A stretch of 64,000 nt of DNA from Undaria pinnatifida (lineage: Eukaryota > Sar > Phaeophyceae > Laminariales > Alariaceae): positions 14,888,223 through 14,952,222 of the forward strand of contig JABAKD010000008.1 of the NCBI GenBank assembly GCA_012845835.1, given 5' to 3'. Both the position numbers and the translations under genes were made by a program. How positions within the stretch are numbered: the stretch's first letter is position 1; each line of letters begins with the position of its first letter. The notes beneath the pieces are model-generated. The model had not been told where the DNA came from. It saw only the letters and a program-made list of their open reading frames with translations, and made no database searches. Below, piece by piece: positions 1 through 9,625 of this stretch.

Positions 1-205
1 CCCCTCGCCGGATATTCGAATTACAGGATTCACTTTAAAACTGATGCATTTCCTTCCACAGCTGTCAGATTTTGTCCCCCTCAGAAACGTGTTTTATAGT
101 TTCCGCGCACAGACTGCCCAACATCACCCTGTTGACCCTGATAGCTACACTGTAGTTGTAAGGGGAGTCGCCGACCTATATCCTTAATGAGGAGGGGTTC
201 GAGGA
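1..205 (+). repeat. Terminal module of the poly-C modular repeat (fragment A)
   Basis: This stretch matches the conserved terminal ~250-base module of the repeats at 8.2-9.6, 41.15-42.2 and 47.45-48.5 kb. Shared text includes the 'cagctgtcagattttgtccc' segment, the 'gttgaccctgatagctacac' segment and the 'gacctatatccttaatgagg' segment. It starts at or before the window edge, and the match stops after 'taatgagg'. The last piece seen in other copies (the 'gcgatcggagtatcacacac' block) is missing, so this is a truncated copy. No coding capacity is seen. Confidence 0.75.
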
Positions 206-1538
206 CGGGGAGGCGGACTAAAGGGAGCTTTGAACGCGCATCCTACTTTGGTTTCGCGAGGTCAAGGCAAGCCATACCGTGAGTGTTCCCGTTTAGTGTT
301 TAAGGCTCGAATGCGTTCCGATACGCTTGTGTTATGCTGCCCGAGGTGGCGAAAGTATAGGGATGCAGTGTACTAATACAGACACATTATATCCTAACGG
401 CGCGCGAGGGTTCACACCCGTTGCCACCGTTGGTTGTCGAAACACCATCCGGAATTAAAGCCGATACTCTGTGTAATCCGCGTTGTGCTTAGTGCCTACG
501 TACTATGTCGTCTGGGGTGAACGGTTATAGTTGCCGGGCTATTCGCGCGGTGTCTATGTATATTTTTTTGGTTGAGACAGATTAGTTTGCCCCCCCTCTG
601 GAGTTGGCGATGCCATGGTTACGTTTGAAGCGAAGCACGTTCTGGCGGGTAAGCTTGGGTGCTATGGTTTTTCTTTCGATTCCCAACGAAATGTAGACTA
701 TATACCGGGCAACCCCAGATCAACGAGATACTTGCCAAATCATTTTTTTTTTTTTTGCAATTGAATTAAAGATGCAGCTGACTTGTGAAAAAAACATACA
801 CCGAGCAGGCATTTTCATAATTATTACGAAAAATTGGTTTCAACAACGAAGTAAAAGAATATTTATTCGGGGGAAATTAGTGGAGAATCAAAATTCAATT
901 TGGGTAGTTGGTGCACGTAGGCATGGTATGTAAGATGTATCCGAAGCCGGCCACGCGGAATGGTGCTTTGTCGTCGGCTGATTGAGAGGCCAGAGGCTAC
1001 CATTGCAAAAGGCATTACCACTGTAGCAGCCGCAGCACGGCCTCCGAAGGTCCATAGTACAGCCTAGACCGCCTGCAACGCCTCGAAAGCATTTGAGACT
1101 ACCGCAAACCCAACATTTAGTCACCCTGCAGCTGCAAAGTTACACGACCAACTAACAAACCACGACTTCGCTCAACGGTTCGAATTCTACATCCACGTCG
1201 CTGCTGCCCCTGTGGGGCGGCGGAGTGGAGCTAGCCCATCCAAGAGACGCCTAGACTCATTGCATCCTAACCGCTGCGGGCAAAACTAGTACGGCGCTTA
1301 CCGCGGCGCTCCGGATAGGACACGAGCCATCGCTCGCCTCGGTCGTTGTCCACGGGTGATCGTTGACCCTTTTGCCTTTTGTAATTCTAAAACGCACTAC
1401 GCCTTTCCTTGATGTGAATCTGACTTAATAGTTTCGTGAATTTCTCATGAAATATATATAAAAAACAGAATTACGATGTTCCGTGATCTTCGTTAACCTG
1501 GGCCCTTTCTCTCCCAAAACAACACGTGCCTATACTTT
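206..1538. other. No gene or element recognised
   Basis: Mixed-composition DNA with T and A homopolymers near 747-790 and A/T-rich DNA near 1440-1475. Reading frames here are short and have no recognisable motif. I see no repeat shared with the rest of the window. Confidence 0.5.
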
Positions 1539-2486
1539 TTGAGCCCCCACTGCTCTCGCCACTTCCCCCACCCCTTCTCCAAACCCTTTGCATTTGTTCA
1601 CCAATCATCGTCCTGTAACGTCCAGGCCATTGACAATACAAGTGGCAGAGCAGGCGCGAATGTCAAACCCATGGCGGATGGTGGCGACGGCGTTGTGAAG
1701 GACGACGCAAGCCATACCTGGAATTTCTGGGGAGTAAAACTGGCTGCGAAGATCTACGACTGTTTCCATCTCCTTGACGGGAACCGGAACCGGTCATTCC
1801 CACGCTCTCTCTCCCGAGGGCCACCAAGGGGCCATCAGAAGCACCCCTGGAAACTCGGGCGGCGATCAACGATGCAGACGCGTATCACGGGCACGTCATC
1901 GACACCCAAAGGAGGAGGACCGCCACCTGGAGGCGTAGCTTCGTCATCCGGGGCAAACGCATTGTCACTCGGAAGCAGAGCATCGTCACCGGGGGGTGGA
2001 GAATCGTCGTCCAATGGCGACGGATTTGCGACCGTGGGAGCAGACTTTCCACCAGCGTACAGAGAATCACCACCCGCCGGTGGAGAATCATCACCCGTCG
2101 GTGGAGAAGAATCCTCCGTCGGTAAAGGATAGTCACCCGGAGAAGGCGGGTCGCGCCCCGCGGCATGAGGAGTCAAGCCCGAGGGCTCTGGTGTATCTAG
2201 CCATGCGAAGCGCACGAACAAGAGGTCGGCGTTTGAGGCCAGTAGGAGGCAATACCTAGAGGACTTGCCGAAGAGGTATGAGGCGAGCAACGCGCTAATG
2301 GCAACTATGGGTTCCATGCATGCAATAGAGAAGGCACGGAGTGCCAAGGCAGTGCAGACGGCATCGGTGGAGCAGGAACAGGCCGAGATAATATTGGCCA
2401 GAGCCGGGGCGAAGTAATACAGGACAAACATAGAGGAAGTAGAAGCCCTCATGGCGGCCGTCGAAAGGCTTTCGAAACACGTTCAG

Positions 2487-2530
2487 GTATGGACCTAGAA
2501 TATCATTTCTGTGTGCGTGATCTAGGAAAG
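2487..2530 (+). other. Probable 44-nt intron in the decayed frame
   Basis: The donor is CAG|GTATGG and the acceptor is GGAAAG|GAATTG. Removal joins codon-phase-0 sequence on both sides and avoids the in-frame TAG just after the donor. An alternative acceptor at 'ctag' (2522-2525) would break the frame. Inferred from sequence only. Confidence 0.4.
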
Positions 2531-2704
2531 GAATTGCTCGCAGATGCAACTGTGAAGTTGACGGATGCTCGCGAGACCATGCGTATGTAGAAAGCCAGCG
2601 ACCAGGCGAATTAGGAGGAATTGCTCGCGGATGCGATTGTGAAGTTGACGGATGCTCGCGAGACCATGTGTAAGAAGAAAGCCAGCGACTAGGCGAGCAA
2701 ATTA
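2531..2704 (+). repeat. Tandem duplication, 2 x 87 bp, in frame
   Basis: The block starting 'gaattgctcgc' at 2531 recurs at 2618. The 87-base period is exactly 29 codons, so the duplication lengthens the protein without a frameshift. The first unit carries a TAG where the second has AAG, so nonsense mutations came after the duplication. Confidence 0.8.
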
Positions 2705-2753
2705 TGTATGTTGTTCACGTCGTGTTTCTGTCTGTTCGGTCTAACCTGGCGCT

Positions 2754-4500
2754 AGCTGTACGTTTTATTCACCCGGGCATGCCTTCTCGCAGAGTGTGGC
2801 CTGCCTTTTATGCGCCTGCCATGTTGATATCCGTTGGTGTTTATTAGGGGGTTGGTTGTGGGGGTATGGGCTTGTCGTGCCTGTTCTGCGGGCGACTGGA
2901 CTTATGTGCGATTACTTTGTTGGTTGTCGGGGGTGCTACATGGGCGTTCGTGGTTTTCAACATGACGTAGCATGCCTGTCGCGAGGGCTGGCTGTCTTAT
3001 TTCGTGTTGCCATGGTTTAGGCTCGGGGTAGAGAGGGGGGCGAGTGAGCGGCGTTTCGGAGAACATCCTCAAGTGGATTGGAGTGACGAGCTTCGTTGAA
3101 AGAGCTCAAGTCGTCGGCAGTGCGTGAGTGTTTATTTGCGTGGGTTTTGCACCGATATTGACAGTGACGACCTGGTGGTACTTATGTAAGCCTTCGTTTC
3201 AGAAATGGCGGCGGGGGTTGTGTTTATGTCGTGCCTGTTGCAAAACATTTTTGGTATGGCTTGCCTTTACCATTGTGGTAGTTTTACTTTCAATGCCTTG
3301 CTATTGTTGGCCTGTGTGGAAGCATCGCGCCTGGTGGGAGTGGAGGCGTTGATGCCGGCTGGGCTGAGAAATTGTCAGCCTTGTTGTACCCTGTCTCAGT
3401 GCTACGGTGTTTATAACATTGTGATTAGTCGGATAGGTGCCAACGCGCTGTTGACAAATATATTTGTTTTGGCGACGGCCAGATAACAGTTGTAGAAAGC
3501 TTTCATTCTGAACCTGCTGTGGGAGTCAAACTAAGTCTCGTGTCTTACCGAAGAACGTAGTTTTGCTGCGTTTTGGTATTGTCTCCGCTACATTCCCCTG
3601 AACAAGAATTGGGGGTGTTGTCATGGTTGGTGGTTTCATTGTTCGAGCGTGATATTTCCAGTGTTTACAGCGACGGCCGGGAAGCATACCTCTGAAATGG
3701 GTTGCACAAGTGGAGGGTCGGGGTTATCTGCTCTTGGTGCCTGTCAAGTAATACAGAGGGCATGGTTTCGGGTTTATCACATATATTATTCCGCGTCCTC
3801 TACCGTCCTGCTGCCCTTTGTGTTTTTTTGTTATATACGTTTAGCAGTTGTGGAGGATGTGATGCATGCTGCCTGCTGGTCGTACCACCGTCGATTGTTT
3901 TTAACGTCGTTTGCGACACATACAAGCGGATGTCACTGTGTGGTCTTGAGATTAAAAGCTAAAGACAATATCAGAAATCATTCGGTGGTTGTCGAGCCGT
4001 TGTATGTTGACTCAAGTTGCGCCCGGGGCTGGTAGGGGACATGCATTGGTGTCCGTCGAGCGACACCCTTCGTGTGGTATGCCCTGGTCACGTATATTTG
4101 TTGACAAAGTTTTCGAAGACATGTGAATAATCGTCTTTTTAGGTCGGATGCTTAGACAAGCGAGGCTTTAGTTCGCTTGGTCTATTGTCGTATGGTTGGA
4201 GGATCTTGTTCGGCCGAACGTTGTGGTACCTGCTAGGTTAGAAATTAATCGATTTTCGTGATATCCGTCACCTGTCCCCGTGCGAAGTATCATGTGCTCT
4301 CGGGAGGTTTGTCTCTGATCATGGATATGATCCCGGTATATAGCACCGACGCCGGAGAACAGGTTGCGCCAGTCTTCCCTGCCAAAGCAACAGGTGGTGG
4401 GGATCACATATTTCTTCCGATTAACTTAGTCTACACGCTTATTCCGGCACAATTGGAAAGGCATTGGTTTTGCCGGAGGATTTACTTGCACCCGCCTTAG
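2754..4500. other. T/G-rich plus-strand region without a supportable gene
   Basis: The plus strand is visibly rich in TTG/GTT/GGT words and gives several hydrophobic short frames (for example 2796-3020 and 3128-3486). None shows a family motif, and the hydrophobicity follows from the base skew. The interior of the LTR element at 52.2-54.7 kb has a similar look, including the shared word 'ggttggttgtgggg' / 'ggttggttgtggag'. This could therefore be old LTR-element interior, but no LTR pair was found. Confidence 0.35.
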
Positions 4501-5350
4501 CTTTTGTGGGGGACAGATGTGATTATCATTTTTCATGTCCCGGAGTTACTCTTATTTTGTTGAATTACACTAAAATTGTACCCAAGCTCAGCTCAGCCTG
4601 CAGCTATATATAGGTCACAGCAACGCAGCGCCGTGGGGTACCGTGCCTTGCCTTGCGGTGCGGTGTTGTTTGATGCTGCGGTGTGCTTTCTTCCGAACAT
4701 ACAACAGTACCAGGCACCACGGAACCGGAATGTACGTGTTTTTGTGTTCGCCCTGTAGCGTTCTTCAAACTCGATTGTCCTCTGTCGGTCCCTATGTTTT
4801 ATCCTCTCGCAAGATACACCGGAACTGCCGATCGGAACGTGACATCGCCAACAACCACACAGCACAGCAGTGCACAGAACAGGGCGTCTATTACTAGATC
4901 TGCACAAACAGCTGGAGGCATTATCAATTCGCCAGTCGCACGTAATCATGGGTCTCCTCTTCCTGTCCCCTTTACGTACATGATTTAGTTGCATTACTCC
5001 TTGCGCGAGCGAACAGAGCATCGACAGCCGCCCGCGGGGCGGAGCACATGTACGTATGTATGATACGTGGGTATTAACAACAAATTGACTGTTCATAATA
5101 GCAGGTACCTGGTACGGTATTGTTGCTTCCGATATGGGTGTCAGTGCCAGTTAGAAACACCGGCACTACACCGGAAACTGGCAGTATCCCGCACACTATA
5201 ACGAGTAGTTGTGCTCGTACCGGTACGTGCGATTTCATTTCCAAGGGCGCCATAGCGGGCAACCGGCACTACCCAACCTTCACTATAGAGGGACAACTAC
5301 TGTTGTACAATACAGCTTGCTTCGTATACACCATGCGTCTTAAACCGCTC
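4501..5350. repeat. Member of the GTGCCGGT hairpin repeat family
   Basis: Contains GTGCCAGTTAGAAACACCGGCAC near 5148-5170, a short imperfect palindrome. Similar GTGCC...GGCAC hairpins occur near 20,590, 21,030, 27,340 and 30,480. The region has no convincing reading frame. Ends were not determined. Confidence 0.4.
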
Positions 5351-5369
5351 TATATCATGCATGCATTCA

Positions 5370-6240
5370 ATAGAGCAACACCAAGCGGAGGAGTTCGTTT
5401 GCCTACCTGAAGGTTCATGCGGTGCCCATTCTTGTGTCCAGAGAGAAAACTGTGAGATGCGCCATGGTGGTGCATTATAGGTTTCATCGCATGGACAAAG
5501 AGTCCACCCATTGCTTCCAAACCTAACCTGACGACGTCGTTCTCGCTGCGCTTTCTGAAAATACGGGAAGACCGAAGGGCATCCTCGCCATCCGGCCACT
5601 TGCACGCCAACTCAGGACAGGCGTACAACGCGCCAATCATGCGGCGCACGATTGCATTGTTGTGCTCTTTATAATAACGTGCCAATCAACGCCCTCCCAA
5701 ATCGCCGCCCCAGCTAACCATCGAAACGTAACCGCCACCTGGTACTCCACGGGAATGGCACCATTTTACACGCCCCAATCATGCGGCGCACAATTGCTTT
5801 GTCGTGCTCTTTGCCATAACTTGCCCATCGACGCCCTCCCAAAACGCAGCCCCAGCTAACCATCGAAACGTCACCGCCACCTGGTACTCCAAGGGAATTG
5901 CACTATTGGACAGGGGTCCCATACTGACGTCTCTTTGAAGGGATGGGCGAAGCAGCTCCACCAACACCATAAAGTCTGGGTGCTCTTTTGCGAAAGCGTT
6001 CTTGGAACATTTCATCTTCGAACATCGGCCTGGTGTAATCCGCCCAAGTGCGGCGTTTACATACAAGCCATGTGCTGCGTTTCTAGATGTCGGTCTGCAT
6101 CAGTTGATCTTCCATCTCGAGGTCGTCCACCACGTCTTCCTCGTCGTCTAGGTTATCCGGCTGCTCCAACATATCCAGCAAGCAGACAACGTTCTCCGAA
6201 AGCGCTGCCAGCCCAGCCTGGCACGGATTCGGGATGCCCT
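5370..6240 (-). pseudogene. PIF/Harbinger-type DDE transposase, broken
   Basis: Minus-strand frames carry pieces in the order expected for Harbinger nucleases. First comes an acidic start (DDEEDVVDDLEMED, ~6150), then MFEDEMFQERFRK and HPDFMVLVELLRP separated by a frameshift near 6000. Next come EYQVAVTFRWLAGAAFWEGV (the usual 'A+++RWLAGG' helix), ACPELACKWP, EAMGGLFVHAMKP and SFLSGHKNGHRMNLQ (the usual 'SGHK-G-N-Q' region). Breaks: a TAG near 6090, the frameshift, and a 142-bp tandem duplication that repeats the RWLAGA helix and shifts frame. In the position where the family normally has a catalytic Asp (A-x-DG) this copy reads Gly-Gly. The C-terminal third with the last acidic residues was not found. 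Family assignment is by motif memory, not by search. Confidence 0.6.
5631..5915. repeat. Tandem duplication, 2 x ~142 bp, inside the transposase relic
   Basis: The segment 'ccaatcatgcggcgcac' at 5633 recurs at 5775, and the similarity continues through 'cgccacctggtactcca'. The period is not a multiple of three, so it destroys the reading frame. Confidence 0.85.
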
Positions 6241-7445
6241 ACGCCGGGGAGGACGTATGTCGCCGTGGCTGCTCTCCGAGTGTCGATGCTCTTGCCCGCC
6301 GTCTTTGTTTATTTTGGTATTTGAACGGTGCCTCACCTATGGGTTTCCAAACGTTGCGTGCGTTACGCACCCTTTCCTTTCCCGTGGTAATTCCCCGCGC
6401 TCTCTCTTCGTTAAGAACCAAACGCTTTTTTTCTTCGAATTTAAATTGAAATCGGCTCCATTTTGTATTTTCGAGAAATATTATCGACATTCGATTTAGC
6501 ACGTTTCTCGTTAATTTGGGCCTTAATGCCGGTTGGCGACAACAATACGATGTGAGCATGCGCGTACTACTTCACCAGAAGATATCCCCCTATAGTGCCG
6601 GTTGCCCACTACCATGCCTGTGATATCGGCTGGCACAAATGTATAGAACAAACAGTGCTGAATTGACTAAAGTCCGCCAACTACTATTACCCGTAGTCTT
6701 GTATCACATTTTAACATACTAAATATATCGGTTGACGGGTTACCGAAGATGTGTTGACCCGTCAATGCATACCATGACATGGACATGTTAATTTTAGTCT
6801 GGGGAGTCCATCTACGGATGTTTATCAAGGGGAAAGAGTGCTATCATATCAAATTGAGGTATCCACGTGAGCTTGAATACAGTCAAAACGCGCCGGTGCG
6901 CCCGACACCCATGGGCCAAACTCAACACAGAGAGATTCAATAAAGATGGAACTTTGTTAAACAGTTCAGTGTCACGTAAGCTGCACGATGGGGTGGACGT
7001 TAGCGCCAAATGAATTCGACTTCGAAACGTGCTTGGTTTGGAGCTTCCTTGTGAGAAGCGACACTCACTCACTCACGTACTCGCTCACTCACTACTTCCG
7101 GTCTGAATGTACGGTTTCTTCGATATTTGACGGGGTAACTGTACCAGAACGCTGATTGTGCTGTGCTATGAGCGCTCCAGGTATGACTATTGTAGTGTTG
7201 CCGGTATTACATTCAGGTCTGATGTATATATATGAATTTATTTGACGTTTTCAAGCAAGCGGCTGCGCTGACATATACTACCTGGCTTGATGTAAAGGAG
7301 AGGAACACCACTCAGCGATCATCTACCACACGCTAGGGCATATTTTCATGAGCACCACTAACAAGAGCACCAGACTTGGACGGGACATCTACAGGACCGC
7401 AACATCTTCGACGACAGTGGGGAGAAAACAGGGCGTACAATCGTA
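6241..7445. other. No gene recognised; short CACT microsatellite
   Basis: An interrupted (CACT/CTCA) microsatellite lies at about 7057-7095. The rest shows no motif-bearing frame and no repeat that I could match elsewhere in the window. Confidence 0.45.
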
Positions 7446-8065
7446 CACTAGATAATAACAATGTGAAAAAGAAGTACAGACAGTTATGTTACCACTGAGG
7501 TAGACCACACTACCAACCTATTGCGCAGGGTATTTCGTGCCTCCGGCCGTTTGCATGATCGCCTGACAACGTCTACCAAACGAAGTAGCATATGCCTGAC
7601 AAAGTAAAGTCACCCTCGCGTTCAATAGTTGTGACATCGCATGCCCACGTCACTTCGCTTGGTGTATTTGTAAGATGTACCTCTGTCTTAGATTTAGTGA
7701 CCTCAGAGCCCCACATCGGCACAGCAAAAATCATAGGCGTAGAATCGCATATGTGAGACAATAATAATGTGAAAAGGAGATACAGACCGATATTCTAAAA
7801 TTGCGGTGAACCGCACTACCAACTTATTACGTAAGGTATTCAGTACATTCCGTCTGCATGATCGCCTCCCGACCTATGCCAAGCGAAGAATGACTAACGA
7901 AGAAACGTAATTGAGCGCGTGTACACTAAGCGTTCCTTTCAAAACAATAACGATTCGCACCTCTCCCTGTCGTTCTCAATGGCGGTGACAATGCATGACC
8001 ACATCACCTCCCCTGTTGTATTTGGCATTCTGCATATCTTTCTTATAATTAGCGATGTCAGAAAA
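7446..8065. repeat. Diverged tandem duplication, period ~306 bp
   Basis: The word 'aatgtgaaaa' at about 7460 recurs at 7766. It is followed in both units by an 'actaccaac.tatt' block, a 'catgatcgcct' block, a 'gcatg.ccac.tcac' block and a 'gtatttg' block in the same order. The units have diverged strongly, so the duplication is old. No coding frame spans it. Confidence 0.65.
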
Positions 8066-8214
8066 TAATGGATTTTGACATGATTGTACCTATCGATTGA
8101 AATATTCTATCTTTCGAACCATGTACAATAACTAATTATGAAGCTTTTAACACGTTGTTTACTACACCTAAGAACTGGGTTGCACTACATGTAACATGAA
8201 GCCTTCTAGAAAAA

Positions 8215-9625
8215 AAAACATTACCAGGCGGGTGATATAAAGGGGTGTCGTCTTGCTGCAACCGTCAGATTCGTCCCCTCCAAGGGTGTATAGTTTCCGC
8301 GCACATATTGAAATGCTCGCATCCCGCCCCCCCCCCCCCCCGATCCCTCTAGTTTAAACGCACCACTTGAAATCAAAATCTGCCAGAGTAGTAAACACCA
8401 CCAGCCAGCTGATATCATCTCATTATCCATCTAGCCATCCATGCCGTAGCTCTAGCTCATCTCCGCCCCCCCCCGCCCCCCCCCTTTGTTCCCCGCCCAG
8501 TTTGTTCAAATGCCACTTACAATCAAAACCGGCCAGAGTAATAAACACTTCTAAGCAATTGATATCACGTCATTATCTTTCTAGCCATCCATGACGTAGC
8601 TTTCACTTATCCCCCCTCTCCCCCTCCTTCCCCACACCCCGCACGATCGCCTAGACCCAGCACCGCGCGTATAGCAAGCCCCTGCATACATGATTAATGC
8701 GCGCGATCAGGGAATTACACACAATGTTGCGAACATCAGCATCGACCAAATCCGTGATTTTAATATTATATGTGACCTAAACCTCTTGAAACCCCTCCCC
8801 CCCCCCCCCCCCCCTCCCCCCCCCCCTCCCCCCCCCCCTCCCCCCCCCCCTCCCCCCCCCCCCTCCCCCCCCCCTTCTAATTTATTTTATTATAATTATT
8901 TTTTTTCCTCGTCTTCTCTTGCTTAAACGCCCCACCCACTATCGAAATCCGCCAGAGTAATAAACACTTCCACGCCCTGGACATCGCCTCGTTGTCGTTT
9001 CAGAGCCGTCCATGCCGCTGCTGCAATTCCCACCCACCCCCGCCCCCAACGCTCCCTCCTTCACCCACCACCCTCACCATCGCCTAGACCTACGTAGCAC
9101 CACGCGTATAGCTAACCCCTACATCTATGCGACCTAAAGCCCCCCCCCCCCCGCCCCCGGCCCCCCCCGCCACATTCCCCCTGCCCCACAAGAAATATTT
9201 ATAGTTTCGACGCACAAATTGACCTGCCCCACCCGTCCCCTCCCCCCCCGCCCCGCCCTCCCCCCCTCCCGCCCCCCTTGTGATCAAAATCAGGCCCCTA
9301 CGTCCTTCAAAACTCCGCCCTCCCCTCACCGGATATTCGACTTACAGGATTCACTTGATAAAATGATGCATTTTCTTCCACAGCTGTCCGATTTCGTCCC
9401 CCTCAGAAACAGGTTTCATAGTTTCCGCGCACAGACTGCCTAACATCACCCTGTTGACCCTGATAGCTACACTGTAGTTGCAAGGGGAGTCGCCGACCTA
9501 TATCCTTAATGAGGACACACAACCCGTAATACGCGCGATCGGAGTATCACACACAGCTTGCAAAGATGAGCTTCGACAAAATAATCGATCTCACAGCAGA
9601 AGTGTATTTGAATTTTTGCAATATA
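8215..9625 (+). repeat. Poly-C-punctuated modular repeat, copy B (longest)
   Basis: Short conserved modules are separated by long runs of C. One module (words 'gccagagtaataaacac', 'tatc..gtcattatc', 'ccatccatg') appears three times: about 8355-8455, 8505-8605 and 8930-9030. A second module ('cgcctagaccta.cacc.cgcgtataacaaacccctacat') appears at about 8645-8695 and 9075-9130. A third ('cgtcagatt...cccctc...tatagtttccgcgcac') occurs near 8263-8310. The ~300-base terminal module runs about 9320-9620. The tract 8797-8874 is C10-11 broken by single Ts at a regular ~10-11 base step. The same architecture occurs at 41.15 and 47.45 kb. Non-coding: the Pro-rich frames are translations of C runs. Confidence 0.8.

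Larger units (their letters stand above)
1539..2753 (+). pseudogene. Decayed two-exon reading frame with an in-frame 87-bp repeat
   Basis: One frame runs from 1539 with stops at 2130 (TAG), 2166 (TGA) and 2415 (TAA), yet the translation keeps a protein-like character through these stops. It has a low-complexity Gly/Ser/Pro-rich stretch (about 1890-2130), then a charged, probably helical part containing KRSAFEASRRQYLEDLPKRY (from about 2228) and EQEQAEIILARAGAK. A GT at 2487 and an AG at 2529-2530 would remove a 44-base intron and keep the frame. The second exon is built of two 29-codon units, 2531-2617 and 2618-2704, each starting with a version of ELLADA. Stops at 2588, 2612 and 2690 break it. 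Family not recognised. A Myb-like partner protein of the nearby Harbinger relic is possible but unproven. The exact start is uncertain. Confidence 0.45.

Noticed and set aside
2796-4035. Series of short hydrophobic plus-strand frames as exons
   Set aside because: T/G base skew explains the hydrophobicity; no consistent splice sites joined the frames.
8690-8926. 78-codon proline-rich frame
   Set aside because: Made of poly-C; no protein evidence outside the tract.
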